Source: Hofstenia miamia | Lineage: Eukaryota > Xenacoelomorpha > Acoela > Hofsteniidae | Reading direction: 5' to 3' | DNA: 64,000 nt | Assembly (NCBI GenBank): GCA_900660155.1 | Contig: CABFPE010001050.1 | Coordinates: forward strand, 65,442-129,441 | Part shown: positions 1 through 10,887 of the stretch, piece by piece | How the letters are laid out: each line of letters starts with the position of its first letter | How positions within the stretch are numbered: position 1 is the first letter of the stretch | The notes under the pieces: model-generated | Database searches by the model: none | Seen by the model: the letters and a program-made list of their open reading frames with translations, nothing else | Told to the model about the DNA's origin: nothing | Position numbers and translations under genes: made by a program

Positions 1-17
1 ATATATATATATATATT
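1..17. repeat. (AT)n microsatellite at window edge
   Basis: Simple alternating AT run starting before the window. The following 18-640 is AT-rich sequence in which I see no gene, repeat or RNA. Confidence 0.9.
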
Positions 18-653
18 ATCCCCTGACTAAATTAGGCAAATTTCTATGCATCTAATCTAATTCTTCTTTCCTTTCCTATTGCATGTTTACTGCAGACAAA
101 ACTAATTGAAATGATTGCAGTTAAATAAAGGGAAGTGGTCGAATTCAGCCTGAAATTTTATTGTCTGGGCCAAATGCATTCAAAGCATTGTTTGTCAACA
201 GTGTGTCATGCTTCTTGAAAATGTGGACCTTGGGAAGTGTAGCGGTTATAAATTTACTCTGCCTCCAATTCTAGGATCAAAAGTAAAACTATCCTGCAAT
301 TTTAAGTAAGATTTTTTGGCAAAGCTTCTAAAAATTATTTTTGCTTAAAAGCTAAAGAAGGAATTTACAAATTTCCATATGTAAAATCTATTTATAAAGT
401 TTTAGGCTTTATTAAATTAGGGTAACTTTGTTGCCCCATATTTCGTTTAACTGAAATTTATTTTATCATTGTTTAACCTTTAAGGACTTAAAGACTTTTA
501 TAATGATCTAGAGAATAATTTTTATTCACCAAAAAATTACTTGCGCATTTTATGTATTCTTAATAGAATTATGACCAAGCTATACTGAACTAATAGTTTT
601 ATTAAGTGATTGCGCACACAGCTGCCCTATATATACAGAAAAATAAATGAAAG

Positions 654-1037
654 NGCGAGAGGAAATCGACTCCACTTCGACTGAAGAGCGACAGGCAGCA
701 CTTCTCGCATTCAAGGCACGACTCGATACCGTGTTGGAAGTTAGTGGACGCCATGTTGAATAAAATTCCATAGTTTTCATTGTTTTATATAGTTTCTGTT
801 GTTCCATTACTTAAAGCAATAAATTTTTACATTTAATTTCCATAGTTTTCATTGTTTTATTCATAAATCGTGACGATAAATCGAACTCATAAATTATAAT
901 AAAAGTAAATAAAAGCATACGGACATAAAATTCCCAGGTATTGTCTTTTGTTTGCAAAAAGTTCCGGTATAACATCTTCATCATGGGTCAAATGGGAATC
1001 GATTGAAATCAGCCAGGTTTGACTGAAACACCCTGTA
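654..1037 (+). mobile_element. 3' end of a Tc1/mariner-like transposon
   Basis: Plus-strand reading from about 656 to the stop at 761-763 ends with FKARLDTVLEVSGRHVE. This resembles the C-terminus of many mariner transposases, which often end in a pattern like F-x-R-L-x-x-x-x-x-x-x-G-x-H-x-E. About 270 bp downstream, 1021-1037 reads GACTGAAACACCCTGTA, the form of a mariner-type terminal inverted repeat ending at a TA target. The 5' part, with the DDE catalytic core, is absent: the sequence starts right after a single N at 653, probably an assembly join. No matching left terminal repeat is visible. The family match is from memory of the C-terminal pattern, so the subfamily is not assigned. Confidence 0.5.
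766..860 (+). repeat. 23-bp direct repeat pair in the mariner-like 3' UTR
   Basis: The 23-bp segments 766-788 and 838-860 are identical (both begin ttccatagttttcattg) and lie 72 bp apart between the transposase stop and the terminal repeat. They may reflect a small local duplication inside the element. Confidence 0.75.
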
Positions 1038-1136
1038 CATACATACATATATTTCTGATTGAAAATAATGCATCTGAACATAGTGAAAAATTGATTTTTC
1101 ATTTTCTATCAAATATGTTTAAACCATTATTATGCT

Positions 1137-1262
1137 ATGAAATTCTATAATTTATTAAGTAATCATTTAAAATTGTTCTTAAAATTTCGACTAATTATTT
1201 CTGGAGACATTGAAAGTAACCCAGGGCCAAAAATATCCGAAAATACAAGATGTATTAAATAA
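1137..1262 (+). CDS. N-terminal leader with 2A ribosome-skipping peptide of the LINE
   Basis: An ATG at 1137 opens a 41-codon frame ending at the TAA at 1260-1262. Residues 19-31 are LIISGDIESNPGP, matching the 2A consensus D-x-E-x-N-P-G-P that makes eukaryotic ribosomes skip a peptide bond between the final G and P. It lies just upstream of the endonuclease, where several CR1-, L2- and ingi/L1Tc-type LINEs carry 2A. The leader before it (MKFYNLLSNHLKLFLKF) is hydrophobic and basic, and could be a weak signal-like stretch. The frame then runs out at IK-stop while the endonuclease continues one frame away. I infer a single frameshift after the 2A in this copy, because 2A normally acts co-linearly with the downstream protein. 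Confidence 0.75.
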   Translation: MKFYNLLSNHLKLFLKFRLIISGDIESNPGPKISENTRCIK

Positions 1263-2490
1263 TTTTAGGAAAATTTTTAAAATTATTTACCTAAATTGTA
1301 GAAGTCTTAGTGCAAATCGCAATGAATTTATTCAAATAGTCAGCAAAATTGGAAATAGTGCTATATATGTATTTACTGAAACTTGGTTAAAAGATTGTGA
1401 AAATTTACCATTCTTATATAATCCAGACTGTAATACTTATGATATTCATTTCAAAAATCGATCTGAACGTGGTGGGGGATTAATGATACTTGTTCCAAAA
1501 TCCTTAAAATCAAAACGTAGAAATGATTTAGAAATTAAACATGAGATTTTCGAAAGTATGTGGATTGAACTAAAATCTTTTTCAAATTCTTACAACAGCG
1601 AACTCATAAACATTTGCTACAATCCAAATAAAAATTATATTTCTGAATTTTGTAACCACAAAATTGAAGAAATAGAATATGCAATTCTTGAAAATAAGTT
1701 TATTAGTGTCCTTGGAGACTTTAATTCTAATTATTTAAATTCTGTTGAATCAAAGAAAATTGATCATATTTGTGATATTTTTGCTTTTCAAACTATTAAT
1801 AAAACCAACCCAACTAGATTTTCTAATTTAATTGACTATTTTCTATCCGATAGTTGTAATAAATATAAAACATATATGTTTGAATCATTTAGTGATCACA
1901 ATCTTTGCGTTTATGTTAGTAACCATAAGTTCAGGACAAAAAATAGGAAAGTTATTTATTCTAGGGATTTTAGCAACTTTAATGAGCAAAAATGTATACA
2001 CCTCTTGAAGAACATATCCTTTGATATAACCTACACTTTTAATGATGCCGATAGTATGTTAAAATTCATCACTTGTGAAATCACCAAAGCGTTAAACAAA
2101 GTAGCACCGCTGCGAACAAAGTTAATTAGCACTAAATTAAGGCCAGTGATTAACGAACCCCGTGATTCCGACTTGATTAAGGACCTGGTAATTAAGAAAA
2201 ATAAACTCTTTGAACTTGCGAAATCGGATCCCATCAATCTTAATTGGACTAATTATGAACACGCTAAGCAATTAATCAAAAAGAGCCGCAAATTTAATTA
2301 TGAATGTAAGTTAAAGGATTATTTCAAACGCCTAAAGAAATCTAACCAAAAATGGAATTTTCTTAATAAAAGCATTGGTAAAACTAAGGGGCTAAATATA
2401 AGCATTGAAGGAATCAAACATGATAATAAGATGTACAAGAATAAGAAGATATCGAAACATTTTAAACAGAAATTTCGAAAATATGGGTAA
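1210..2490 (+). pseudogene. LINE AP-type endonuclease and linker
   Basis: An open frame of 426 codons. Recognisable endonuclease motifs in order are LNCRSL (Asn of the first motif), ETWL (catalytic Glu), SERGGG, LGDFN (GDFN motif), TNPTR, LIDYFLSD and SDH (catalytic Asp-His). This is the apurinic/apyrimidinic endonuclease that nicks the target for target-primed reverse transcription. The last 150 residues form the basic linker that in CR1-like elements leads into the RT. The listed first codon at 1210 is not a true start: it overlaps the 2A coding sequence in another frame. The frame stops at 2488-2490 and a second in-frame stop follows at 2500-2502. The alternative frame there reads KFNFKFGKIG, suggesting two small compensating shifts. 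Confidence 0.8.
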
Positions 2491-2502
2491 ATTCAATTTT
2501 AA

Positions 2503-3546
2503 ATTTGGAAAAATTGGAAATATTCATCCCAACAACCTGATATACACAAGGAACGTTTTCATTTCAACTTAATTTCCTACTATGAGCTTAGAAATGTAGT
2601 AAATAAGCTAGATAATAATAAATCATGTGGATCCAGTAACCTGCCGTATTGGATAATTAAGAAATATTTTTATATTTTTGGTGAATACCTGCTTGTAGCA
2701 TTTAATCAAAGTATTATAAATAATGACTTTCCTACCCTTTTAAAGCAATCTGATATTTCACCGTTATATAAAAAAGGAGACCCGCTAGACCCCATGAACT
2801 ACAGGCCAATTAGTATAACACACCCCTTCTCAAAAATATTTGAAAAACTACTAGCCGCACAGATGCACAAATTTATCAATGACAATCAAATTTTATCAAG
2901 TAATCAATTTGGATTTCGACCTAAATTCAGCACATCTGATGCGATTTTATCAATCACAGAAAAAATTAAACAAAATTTAAATCAAAATTTGTTTACAGCG
3001 GTTGCTTTACTTGATTTAAGCAAAGCATTTAATTCAATGAATTTCGATATTTTAGAAGAAAAATTAAGGCTAGAAGGTTTTAGTGTCAATGCAATAAATT
3101 TCATTATGAGTTTTTTAGAGAATGGCAGACAAAGAGTAAAAATTGATCACATTTTCTCAGACTATACTACTACAAATCTAGGCGTACCACAAGGAACTGT
3201 ATTAGGACCCATTCTTTTCGCACTTTATGTCAATGACATTTCAAAATCCTTGACAAATGGAACTATTTACCAATATGCAGACGATACTTGTATATTACGG
3301 ACATCAAAAAATCCATTGGAGGCAACCAAACATTTGACAAAAGATATTGAAAATCTCGTAACATATTTCAATCATAATAAACTAAAAAACAATTCTGACA
3401 AAACTCAATTTATCATCTTTTCATCTAAACAACAACAAAAGCTTACTAAAAATTCAGCAAAAAAACTAGCAGGTACATATACTTCCAATTATGTTGTTAG
3501 TCTCATTAAATTTGCTGTTAGCAGAAATTTTGTTTCTATTCAATAA
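2503..3546 (+). pseudogene. LINE reverse transcriptase, C-terminus missing
   Basis: The same frame as the endonuclease reopens at 2503. It reads through DNNKSCGSSNLP (RT motif 0), LYKKGDPLDPMNYRPIS (motif 1), NQFGFRPKFSTSDA (motif 2), ALLDLSKAF (motif A with catalytic Asp), LGVPQGTVLGP (motif B) and YADDT (motif C with the catalytic Asp pair). Motif A reads KAFNSMN where KAFDSVN is usual, so the second Asp is changed. After KTQFIIFSSKQQQK near 3445 the sequence no longer fits the family and the 3' domains are absent. The role is target-primed reverse transcription of the element RNA. It is inactive in this copy. Confidence 0.85.
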
Positions 3547-4049
3547 TTCCCGTATTTGAAACATCAAATGTAAATTTATTCTCAAGGAGTAATCACTGTT
3601 CTAGTGTTAATAAATCCAAAATAGCGTTGTCCTAACAAAGATTTATTAAGCAGGGTGTACTGTACATGTATTCTTGTTTCCTCTCCAGCATTGACTGTAT
3701 GACTACAAAATGAGTGGAAAGGGCCAAATAGTTTTTCCTCATCATTAATAGTGGCCATTCACCAATTGTCGATTGCCGAACCAACTTTTCTGAACTGGAC
3801 ATCATGATCCTTCGAAATTCTTTGTACTTATCTTTTAATTTTGATATTGGAAATAAACCGTGTAAATCTTATCACAGAGTGATTTCAGGTGAAACGTTTC
3901 ATTGATTGAATTCATAACATCGTAATTTATGATGTACATTCTGTGGTTTACCAATGCAATTTTGCGAGGTTGTCTTCTTAAACACTTGATATATCAGTTC
4001 CTGGTTGGGTAGTGGATTGCTAGAAAATAAAACGAAAATTCTGAATTTT
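3547..4049. other. No gene recognised
   Basis: Sequence between the truncated LINE and the hAT-like end. Somewhat less AT-rich than neighbours. A minus-strand reading near 3750-3850 (KLKDKYKEFRRIMMSSSEK) could be a transposase scrap, but I cannot assign it. Confidence 0.4.
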
Positions 4050-4145
4050 AATATAAGATGAGCCCCCATAGGCTCCCACCCTTAGCAGCAAAAATTTAAC
4101 AATGGGGACCGGGCTCCCATGGGCCCCCGCCCCACTACACCTCTG
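4050..4145 (+). mobile_element. Right end of a non-autonomous hAT-like element
   Basis: A GC-rich stretch in otherwise AT-rich DNA ends with GCCCCACTACACCTCTG. CYYCTG ends after runs of G and C are typical of hAT terminal repeats, compare the better-defined end at 58207. The 8 bases after it (CATAGACT) would be the target duplication, but I found no matching left end, so the element is partial or its left side is lost. Confidence 0.4.
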
Positions 4146-4149
4146 CATA

Positions 4150-4935
4150 GACTATTATGAGTCTTTGCAACCTGACTTGGCACTAGCTGCTTTGTTAATA
4201 ATAAACTAGCAAATTTGCCATTACCAAAATCTATTGACATTCAAATTACGGCGTAAATAATTAGCAGCTTCCTAACCTACATGTAGGATAGTTAATATGA
4301 TAAACGGTCTCATTTTTGGTCACATTATAGTCAACAACTTGGATCTAGAAAAAGAATTAATAAATAACTTACATTTGGCCAACTAGCTGTTTACGGAGTT
4401 TATTATTCAATACATGTTAGAGAACAATCAGTAGTCAGCCAAAAGGGTAATCAAAAACTCCTAGTCGTACGCCTAAATTAACTGCATTTCATGATCAGGG
4501 GTGAATAACCTAGAATCGTTCCCGACATGGTATCCTGACCACTACTAAACACGAACCGTTTAGCTTGACATTTTTAGTAATTAAGCAAACCAAGCAATAA
4601 AGTAAAATAAGTTATCCGAAGAATATACTTTAACAATTGTTTCAACGTTGTAATCCTATTTATGCTTAATCAAATTTAGTACCTGTCGATTTGAAATTTA
4701 GATTAACTAGACAGTTCTGCCTAGATGGCTAAAAATAATGAGAAGTGATTTCGCCCTCAACGATTTGTCAAATCGGTTAATCGGCAAGCACTTTGGTTTT
4801 ATAATTTTGTATTTAAAATTTACAAATCTAATTGAGCACAATTCATGATTTAAGTTGCTTAGTTGTTTTTAATCATCTTCTTCTTTCTTCTCTCTTCGAT
4901 CTTAGTTCTAGCCTTACCTGATGGATTATGCTACA
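4150..4935 (-). mobile_element. Old LTR copy of family A (partial)
   Basis: Diverged copy of the long LTR at 25114-26156. Shared landmarks in order are GCAACCTGACTTG, the block around 4500-4560 with ACCACTACTAAACAC, CTAGATGGCTAAAAATAATG at 4721-4740 and the terminal TATGCTACA at 4927-4935. About the first 280 bases of the LTR in plus orientation are missing; the hAT-like end abuts there. Transcription of this family runs on the minus strand here. It is the most diverged of the family copies in the window, so probably the oldest. Confidence 0.75.
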
Positions 4936-7854
4936 CACAGCTTTTGTTTGGTTCAAAGGTAAAATCAATTCAAGAACTAATTAACAGGCTAATTAATATG
5001 TTTTGCCAAGTTGTGAAACAAAAGACTAGCATGTTGTCTGGTTATTGATGAATAACTCCTACATAAATATTTAAAATTACACAAATTGCTCACACAATTA
5101 GAGATTTTAGTTCATTGGTTTTGTTCAAATCAACAATAATGTTCGTTATTTGTGAAAATGGAGTGTAAAAAATTGTAAAGTTTTCACTCTATTTATGTTC
5201 AAAATTTACATAATTAGCAAAAAATCTAATGCAGAATTTTGAAAGATGCATCACTTTATGAGGAGATATTAATGAGAAACTCTAAGGTTTTCTTGAATTT
5301 TATCATTGCATGTAGTATATAACATGGATTAGTTAGTGTGTGTAAAATTTGTGATTTTTCTCTAAAATTTACAGTGAAATTATTAAAAATTTTTATAATC
5401 AAATGATTTCATCTTAAAATTTCAAACGCACTTAACTCACGTATTAATGAAACGACTGCACAAAATTTGGAAACAACAGAATAAAGAAGTGTCACTTATT
5501 TAACTTACTCTTTAAAATCACACTAGCTCACAATATATTGTTGGCATGCTTGTGCATGAAACTTTGGCTCATGAAGGCTTTGGCTTCAGAACCTCCACTA
5601 CATGATTTATGACATTAAGCATAGCACATCTCAGCAGGGCTCTAACCATCTACCTATTTTAAGCTAATATTTTTTAAGAAAGGAGATATTTAGTGTGTTG
5701 TCGAATGGCAGTTTAAATTATAAAGACAAATTCTCAATCAAATGTTAATGATTTGCATCTGCTTGAGCTATGTCCAAGTAATTTAACTTTAATTTATGAG
5801 TAGAAATTTCACATGCTTTGCTTAGTTGTATCCTGCTATGACAGCTTTGTTCTTACTGCCAATTTGAAATGCAAAATCATAAAGCAAGGTCTACCTTGTG
5901 AACACCTAATAATTAAATTTTCTGCTATATATCAAAAGAATTTTACGTGTTAATACATAATTCAATAAAAATGCCATCGAAGTATTTAATGATTTAGTAT
6001 TAACAAATATATAATGACTTATTTCTTTGAACACACACATATTTCATTTTTATGACGTAGCACTATAAGCTACAAGATGTAAAATATGAATTTTTAATTA
6101 GCCAAATTTCGAAAAGAATATGACCTGAATACCAAAACATTTGAAATTCGAAATTGTTTTATACACAAGCTGTTGATAAATACCAAGTATGGCAGAAACA
6201 TTTTTAAAGATTTGAAGTAAAACATTTGGCTTGATAGGCCATTTCCCTTATGAACAACTGCAATTCATAGCAGAAAGAGGTATGTATTTTTCATTTTCTA
6301 TATTTTAACAGACTAAAGAAGTTCCTTGCAGCATCAGACTTATGGAACTTCCGAAATCACTGTTTAGGTTGTACTAGGCGGCCAAAAATGTTGTTTGATT
6401 TTTGTTAAGAAATTTTCTAAATTTTTTATAGATTTGCAATTTAATTTTCTGTTATTCACAATATTTGAAGAAAGCCTCAAAAGTTTTGTTAACCATCATT
6501 AATAAAACAATAATACAAAAATTTTTTTGGGCTTTTTGTACACTGAAGATTTTGTACACTAATCTCGAATTACCAATTTTTGCTTTGTTTTAGCAACCAA
6601 TCTAAAAATCTAATGTTTCAGAAAATCATATGTTAGATTATGAGTTACAAAAATTGAATTTCGATAGCAGTGTGAATATTTGCCATGTAGCACTTATTAC
6701 CTAGTGCACCGAAAAGTAATCTTAAAATATTTTAAGGCATATTGGCCTTGAATAAACCTAATGCCTTAATAAAATTACTAATATTTTGTAAATTACATTA
6801 AATATTAATACAAATTTTATACAACCTAGGATAATAGGAATTTTATTTAATTAATGTGAAATTGTAAATCCTGATAAATAAATAATTTTCAAAATACATA
6901 TCAAAAGCCTTTACCAATCTTTTCCTTAAAACTCTATTTTATTAAATCACAAACATTTTATTGTATGTTTAAAACAGAGTTCTGATGAAACTTTCAGTGC
7001 AATGGAATATGATGCTACCACTCCCATACACCTAAGGAAAAATATTTTAATGGGAGTGGAATCATAAATTAGAAAAATTAGATTACAAATCTCAGCCTAG
7101 CATTCATAGCATTTGAAAAATATTAAGTAAAATTCTGGTTAAAATTAAAAAATTTGAAACTCTACATTTTTACAAATATTGATTCCTGACATTAATCTTC
7201 TCTGTTAATATGTGCATCAATTTTCATTGAATTTTTGCTTAATAAATGTGGAATCACATTTATTGTTTTTATAGATTTCCTGGAATTTTGTGTGTAATTG
7301 TATCCAAGCTAAGCTGTAAGTTTAAAGAATTCTAAACTGCTAATTTTCAATATTTGCACTGTAGATTTTAACATATTTAACTAGAAATCTTTGAGTTAAT
7401 AATCGAATGCTGACAATATTGGTTTGGTGGAAACATTCAAATCAACTGTTGCTTGATTGCTTTGGCTACATTAAAATTGCATTCCATCTGTCCAATTTAA
7501 TTACAATTTAATTGCTGTTTTGGAAAACACATTGCTTCCTGAAACTTGATTCGAAAAGAGGCCACCATAATATATCATTAATAATTCAAGGAATTAACAT
7601 TGCCAGCATCTATTTTAAAATATTTGAAAAGCAACCCTCAGAGCATACAAAAATTCTATAAATACAACTCATAGCTGTATCGTAACAAATTTGTTTAAGC
7701 CCTTGAAATGATATAGATGAGATGGCTCTGGATTGGGTTTAACAGGTTTAGCAGAAATAAATGTAAGCATTGGAATGATCAAAGCATCCGATTTATATCA
7801 ATCAATTGTTCTATCAAACATTAAGAAAATGAAGTCTTTACATATACAGTATAC
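4936..7854. other. Gene-free AT-rich stretch
   Basis: The first bases after 4935 (CACAGCTTTTGTTTG) may be residual element sequence next to the LTR. Otherwise only short random ORFs and a hairpin at 7018-7059 are visible. Confidence 0.6.
7018..7059. repeat. Perfect 10-bp inverted repeat (hairpin)
   Basis: CCACTCCCAT (7018-7027) pairs with ATGGGAGTGG (7050-7059) across a 22-base loop. Flanking ATGAT upstream and ATCAT downstream could extend the stem after an asymmetric bulge. No run of T follows. It may be a scrap of a palindromic element. Confidence 0.6.
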
Positions 7855-7921
7855 CATGGCATGTCCAATCCAGGCATCATGTGTGCAGGCATCTCATTTT
7901 GATAACCAATACCACTGTACT
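7855..7921 (-). CDS. Candidate short host exon
   Basis: On the minus strand a good 3' splice site (tttttttgacag) precedes a 67-bp stretch that ends at CATG followed by GTATAC, a possible 5' splice site. One frame reads YSGIGYQNEMPAHMMPGLDMP, rich in Met, Pro and Gly like a low-complexity part of a regulatory protein. The surrounding 7840-8060 is visibly less AT-rich than its neighbours. No homologue is recognised and no partner exon is found, so this is a guess from splice signals and composition only. Confidence 0.25.
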
Positions 7922-8059
7922 CTGTCAAAAAAATACCCGGGACAGAGCCACACAATTCTGCTCAACTGATGGTCTGCGCATTCATACAAACACTCCCAAA
8001 AGCAGAAAATAATGCAATTTAGCTCTGCAACCACAACATGAATCTTGGCAGCATGTAAG

Positions 8060-9892
8060 TTTTTATTTTTTGAAATTTGATTCTCTTTAAGATTTCACTC
8101 TAATATATGATTTATGCCTGCTTTTGTTAAGCATTGACAGCCCACAATATGGGACAAGAGTATACTGCTAAACAATGACAAGTAAAATGACATGTTCAAT
8201 GACAGCATAAATTTTGGAATATGTGTGGGTGTCCAATTGGAAGGAAACTTTCTTTTATTAATTTCAAATCTTTTAATTAATTTCTACATCAAAATGTCAA
8301 ATTTTTATTTTAGTGAGGCTCATGATATATTTAACTATATATTTACATGGGGTGCTAATGCAAATTATATTTTTGGAACTACAATATTTTAAATTTGAAA
8401 AAGAGATATATGTGTATATCTTTTTGCTAATACCACTGCAGTAAATTATACTTAACTGACACTCAATCTCAATGTTTACAATCAAACTAAAAGCAGAAAG
8501 TGGAATATGTTCACTTACAAATTTCCAATCTGCTGTACATACAAAAATAAATGATCAGTATTTACTTTACACCAATAATTTTGAATATTTACCACGGGAT
8601 TCATTCTAATTTTTTGTGCAATAAATTATCAGTTTCACATTTTAGCCTTCTCAATGAAGCATGACGTGAAATTATCACCTCCTAGTCTTCTAGAATATTA
8701 ATAATGAATAAGCCATCTGTCAATTATAAGAGAATGAGTTAATTCATTGTTATATGCATTGACAATGAGTAAATATTTTATTCATTAACTATTTTTTTGC
8801 AGATTATATGCACATATTTTCTTTGTATATAATGTAAGAGAATGCATGTGCTAATCTGATTAAAATATTTTTTAAATGATTTATTTAATTAATCTGACTA
8901 TCTTGCCATCAAATACAAAATTTATTGCAAATTTGTGACAAGAACTTCTGTGAACATACTGAAAATCATATTATATTCTTATTGATTTTTATCAATTTTC
9001 TTTCAAAATTTTCAATGAAACAGTTCATAAAAAAGTGGAAATATTATTAACTTTCTTTATTTAAAAATAAATTTTTATCAATGAATCTTTGCAAGTTAGT
9101 AGATAATTAAAGAAAAATTAAATTTTTAAAATTTTTTATATAAACTTTCAATATTGAAAGACATGAGGGTCTTATTGAAAATTTTGAATATTGCCAAATC
9201 CTTTGTATAAGCTTGCAAAATATTTTTAGATAACTAAATACTGGTATTAATTTATTTAAAAGTTCTTTAATAAGAGTTTTCCTGAAATTTATAGTTATGT
9301 TATTATTGGCATTAAATTATTTAGTTGATTAAAATAAATAAATATAATGCATTGCAATTGTAATGAGTCATTTCACTAGATCAGATTTGGCGAAGCCTGA
9401 CATTTGGATTGATATGTTGAGCTGCTGGTTAGTAAGTTTTGATAATCTGAAATCTCTCTATAGTTTTGTCTGACATGTTTAGAACCTTTTTTTATTGGGT
9501 AGGAGACACAGGTTGTTTGAAAAATAAAGAAATTTAATAATACAGGATAAAAACCAAAATTGCAATTTTTGATAGAAAAAAGTTTGTTTCTCTTCAATTT
9601 GTGCTACTATATAGGAAATGGAGTAAAATACAAAAATCACGTAATATATATGATATAAAGAAAATTGTAATATTATTACAATTATCATTATCATTAAAGA
9701 ACCTAAATACAGTTCTAATAATTTAGTAGAAGTCAGGAAATACTTGTATTGTATAATGAGATTATCAATTATCAGTAAAAGTTTCAAATACATCTAATAT
9801 TCATTGAGATATTATTTGTTAGGCATTACAGTAAAATGACTCAATAGATTCCAGTTAATGTCAGAATTATCAAAATAATATTCAGATTCAGT
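8060..9892. other. Gene-free AT-rich stretch
   Basis: Only short overlapping ORFs of AT-driven composition on both strands (for example minus 9479-9793, rich in I, L, F, Y and S). I see no repeat or RNA. Confidence 0.6.
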
Positions 9893-10038
9893 GATGCGGA
9901 AATGGTCTTATGCATTCTTTTACTAAGCAGCATTTTAAATTATCAGGCAATAGTTCGTAGTGAAACTGCACAACTTCAATTTTCTGGGTAACAATGGCAT
10001 GAAATCCATTTGCAATTGAAAAAAGACCACAATTGCAA
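9893..10038 (-). pseudogene. Diverged fragment of C48-like cysteine protease exon
   Basis: Nucleotide-level relative of the protease 3' exon at 10888-11405. It corresponds to the last 50 or so residues, around the catalytic Cys region and the C-terminal tail, and aligns over about 145 bp with clear divergence. It has no intact frame. It is an older duplicate of the downstream exon. Confidence 0.6.
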
Positions 10039-10613
10039 TGATGCAATGATTTTACTTTATCAGAATTATTTTTCGTACTGATGAGATATAGCTGCTTGTG
10101 ATTAAATAGTTGTTGTATAATCAGTAAAAATCAAAATTTAGAACCATTCTGCAATCTGTACTTTATGCCTATTACAGCATCTTGGTAAAATATATGTAAT
10201 TTTAGATAATAAATTACGTCATTTGCGTAATATGTTGGATTGTTTAACATGCACTTGAAAATTTTAGGATCATTCTTGAACTAGAAAGTTTGCCTAAAAT
10301 TTGACAAATTTTGGAAACATTTCATATTGATTGAAAATCTAAACTTTGCAAAAAAATTTTTATTGATTATTTATGCAAGTTTTTGAAAAGGAAACTTAAT
10401 AGATTTTTATGAAACCTTTACTAAAAATTAGTTAACAAAAATTTAATACATTTTAAAAGAAAAATGATATCAGAAAATTTAAGTTTATTAATATTGGTCC
10501 AAATGCAAAACATAAAAAACAAATATATAACAATATAAAATTCATACAAATAAACAAAAACAGCATTTACAACATCTGGATTATATAAAATAGAAGTGCA
10601 TGCCTTAGCCTGA
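10039..10613. other. Gene-free spacer between protease fragments
   Basis: AT-rich sequence between the first and second protease fragments. Nothing recognised. Confidence 0.5.
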
Positions 10614-10853
10614 ACCATTAGCTGTATGTTTTTTCTTGCAACTGTTTCAGAAATGGGGAAATTGCCTTATGCATCCTTTTGCCAAGCACCATTTTAAATG
10701 ATCAGGCATTAATTTGTAGTGAAACTGAACAGCATCAATTTTCCTGGTAACAATTACATAAAATGCATTTGCAATTGCAAAAAGACCACAATCGCGAAAA
10801 TCGTAAGGCTGCTGTTGGCATATAATGCTGTAAATATCATCCCTTTTTATAGT
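10614..10853 (-). pseudogene. Second copy of C48-like protease 3' end, probably an assembly duplicate
   Basis: These 240 bp repeat 10855-11094 with only a few differences, and the two copies are separated by exactly one N at 10854. Coding content is the last 70 residues of the protease: QQQPYDFRDCGLFAIANAF with the catalytic Cys, through the C-terminal CIRQFPHF. Because the second copy starts at the base after the N with the same sequence that starts this copy, an unmerged contig overlap or an uncollapsed haplotype is more likely than a real tandem gene. Confidence 0.7.
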
Positions 10854-10887
10854 NACCATTAGCTGTATGTTTTTTCTTGCAACTGTT

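Larger units (their letters stand above)
1137..3546 (+). mobile_element. CR1/Jockey-superfamily LINE, 3' truncated
   Basis: A non-LTR retrotransposon with, in order, a short N-terminal leader and 2A peptide (1137-1229), an AP-type endonuclease (about 1264-1960), a linker, and a reverse transcriptase (about 2560-3450). All parts read in the forward direction. The endonuclease and RT lie in the same frame (frame 1); the 2A leader is in another frame, so one frameshift separates it from the endonuclease. A second short disturbed stretch lies at 2480-2505. After about 3450 the protein no longer resembles an RT and the C-terminal thumb region is missing, so the element is truncated or deleted there. 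CR1/L2-like is my best clade guess from endonuclease and RT style. Confidence 0.85.

Noticed and set aside
3645-3670. CAGGGTGTACTGTACATG as left end of the mariner-like element
   Set aside because: Only partly complementary to the end at 1037 and on the wrong side in order; probably chance.
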